From NCBI GenBank assembly GCA_002309635.1, contig DBXO01000021.1, positions 1 through 6,290 on the forward strand: a stretch of DNA of 6,290 nucleotides. Reading direction: 5' to 3'. The notes under the pieces were generated by a model, which saw nothing but the letters and a program-made list of their open reading frames with translations, did not search any database and had not been told where the DNA came from. The translations under genes and the position numbers were made by a program. The DNA comes from Ruminococcus flavefaciens. Its GTDB lineage: Bacteria > Bacillota > Clostridia > Oscillospirales > Ruminococcaceae. Shown here piece by piece: positions 5,733-6,290 of the stretch (positions within the stretch are counted from its first letter, which is position 1; every line of letters starts with the position of its first letter).

Positions 5733-5744
5733 TTTTTAAGATAC

Positions 5745-5749
5745 GGAGG
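5745..5749 (+). promoter_or_regulatory. Ribosome binding site of the dehydrogenase gene
   Basis: A consensus GGAGG lies 8 bases before ATG 5758. It is one of the two strongest sites in the window, together with that of speE. Confidence 0.75.
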
Positions 5750-5757
5750 AATTAAAA

Positions 5758-6290
5758 ATGGGAAAATGTATGATAATCGGCTGCGGCGGCGTTGCTTCCG
5801 TAGCGATCCACAAGTGCTGTCAGAACAGCGAGGTATTTGAGGGCATAATGATAGCAAGCCGTACAAAGTCAAAATGTGACGCGCTGAAGGAAAAGCTCCA
5901 GCCTACCACAAAGACTGTTATCGAGACCGCACAGGTAAACGCTGATAATGTTGACGAGCTGGTGGCTCTCATCAACAGCTACAAGCCCGATGTAGTCCTC
6001 AACCTTGCGCTCCCTTATCAGGATCTGACTATCATGGACGCCTGTCTCGCTACAAAGACTCACTATGTAGACACAGCCAACTATGAGCCTCTTGATACTG
6101 CTAAGTTCGAGTACAAGTGGCAGTGGGCCTACCGTGAAAGATTCGAGAAGGCCGGTATCACAGCCCTCCTCGGAAGCGGCTTCGATCCCGGTGTAACAGG
6201 CGTATTCTCCGCTTATGCCATGAAGCATGAGTTCGACGAGATAAACTATATCGATATACTCGACTGCAACGGCGGCGATCACGGCTATCC
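5758..6290 (+). CDS. Carboxynorspermidine/carboxyspermidine dehydrogenase (CASDH), 5' part only
   Basis: This gene belongs to the saccharopine dehydrogenase family. CASDH condenses L-aspartate semialdehyde with a diamine (putrescine or diaminopropane) and reduces the product with NADPH. CASDC (NspC) then decarboxylates the resulting carboxypolyamine to spermidine or norspermidine. The window holds 177 residues; the family is usually around 400, so over half is missing. An N-terminal Rossmann loop is visible (MIIGCGGVAS, 5-14). Further on are LNLALPYQD (81-89), the YVDTANYEP block (103-111), a KWQWAYRE block and the strongly conserved GSGFDPGVTGVFSAYA stretch (about 139-154). The sequence ends at a CNGGDHGYP motif. 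The start is firm, with a GGAGG site. Saccharopine dehydrogenase proper is less likely given the neighbours. A carboxyaminopropylagmatine enzyme is a possible variant, since agmatine may be made here. Confidence 0.9.
   Translation, partial: MGKCMIIGCGGVASVAIHKCCQNSEVFEGIMIASRTKSKCDALKEKLQPTTKTVIETAQVNADNVDELVALINSYKPDVVLNLALPYQDLTIMDACLATKTHYVDTANYEPLDTAKFEYKWQWAYRERFEKAGITALLGSGFDPGVTGVFSAYAMKHEFDEINYIDILDCNGGDHGY

Noticed and set aside
5869..6282. Antisense open frame (137 codons) opposite the dehydrogenase gene
   Set aside because: Shadow of the conserved CASDH frame; no start signal.

Overview
The window is a stretch of a bacterial chromosome with eight protein genes, all on the + strand and tightly packed. 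Five of them make polyamines. Codon use (frequent ATA for isoleucine, mixed GC content), strong GGAGG-type ribosome binding sites, a Bacillus-like agmatinase and a carboxyspermidine dehydrogenase close to those of gut Clostridia suggest an anaerobic gut Firmicute of the Ruminococcus / Oscillospiraceae type. This assignment is an inference; the window holds no rRNA or other marker gene.

Layout: 1-105 is a non-coding leader with a terminator-like hairpin just before speD. speD (106-876, S-adenosylmethionine decarboxylase) overlaps an Orn/Lys/Arg decarboxylase gene, probably arginine decarboxylase speA (869-2320). A 12-bp inverted repeat, probably a terminator, follows speA. A small four-helix membrane protein comes next (2383-2886). 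The 172-base gap 2887-3058 holds a repeat with inverted ends that looks like a MITE or REP-type element, and a 10-bp hairpin next to the speE ribosome binding site. speE (3059-3910, spermidine synthase) overlaps speB (3900-4751, agmatinase-type ureohydrolase) by 11 bases. A GNAT acetyltransferase (4777-5235) and a two-helix DUF3592-like membrane protein (5248-5697) follow. The last gene, cut by the window end (5758 to beyond 6290), is a carboxynorspermidine/carboxyspermidine dehydrogenase of the saccharopine dehydrogenase family.

How the genes fit together: SpeA would turn arginine into agmatine, and SpeB would turn agmatine into putrescine. SpeD makes decarboxylated S-adenosylmethionine, and SpeE uses it to add an aminopropyl group, giving spermidine. 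The last gene belongs to a different spermidine route, which condenses aspartate semialdehyde with a diamine and then decarboxylates the product. Both aminopropyl-donor systems therefore lie in one co-directional cluster. That is the most interesting biological point here: either the routes are redundant, or they act on different acceptors (agmatine, putrescine, spermidine) to make a longer or unusual polyamine. No mobile gene, CRISPR array, tRNA or rRNA was seen.
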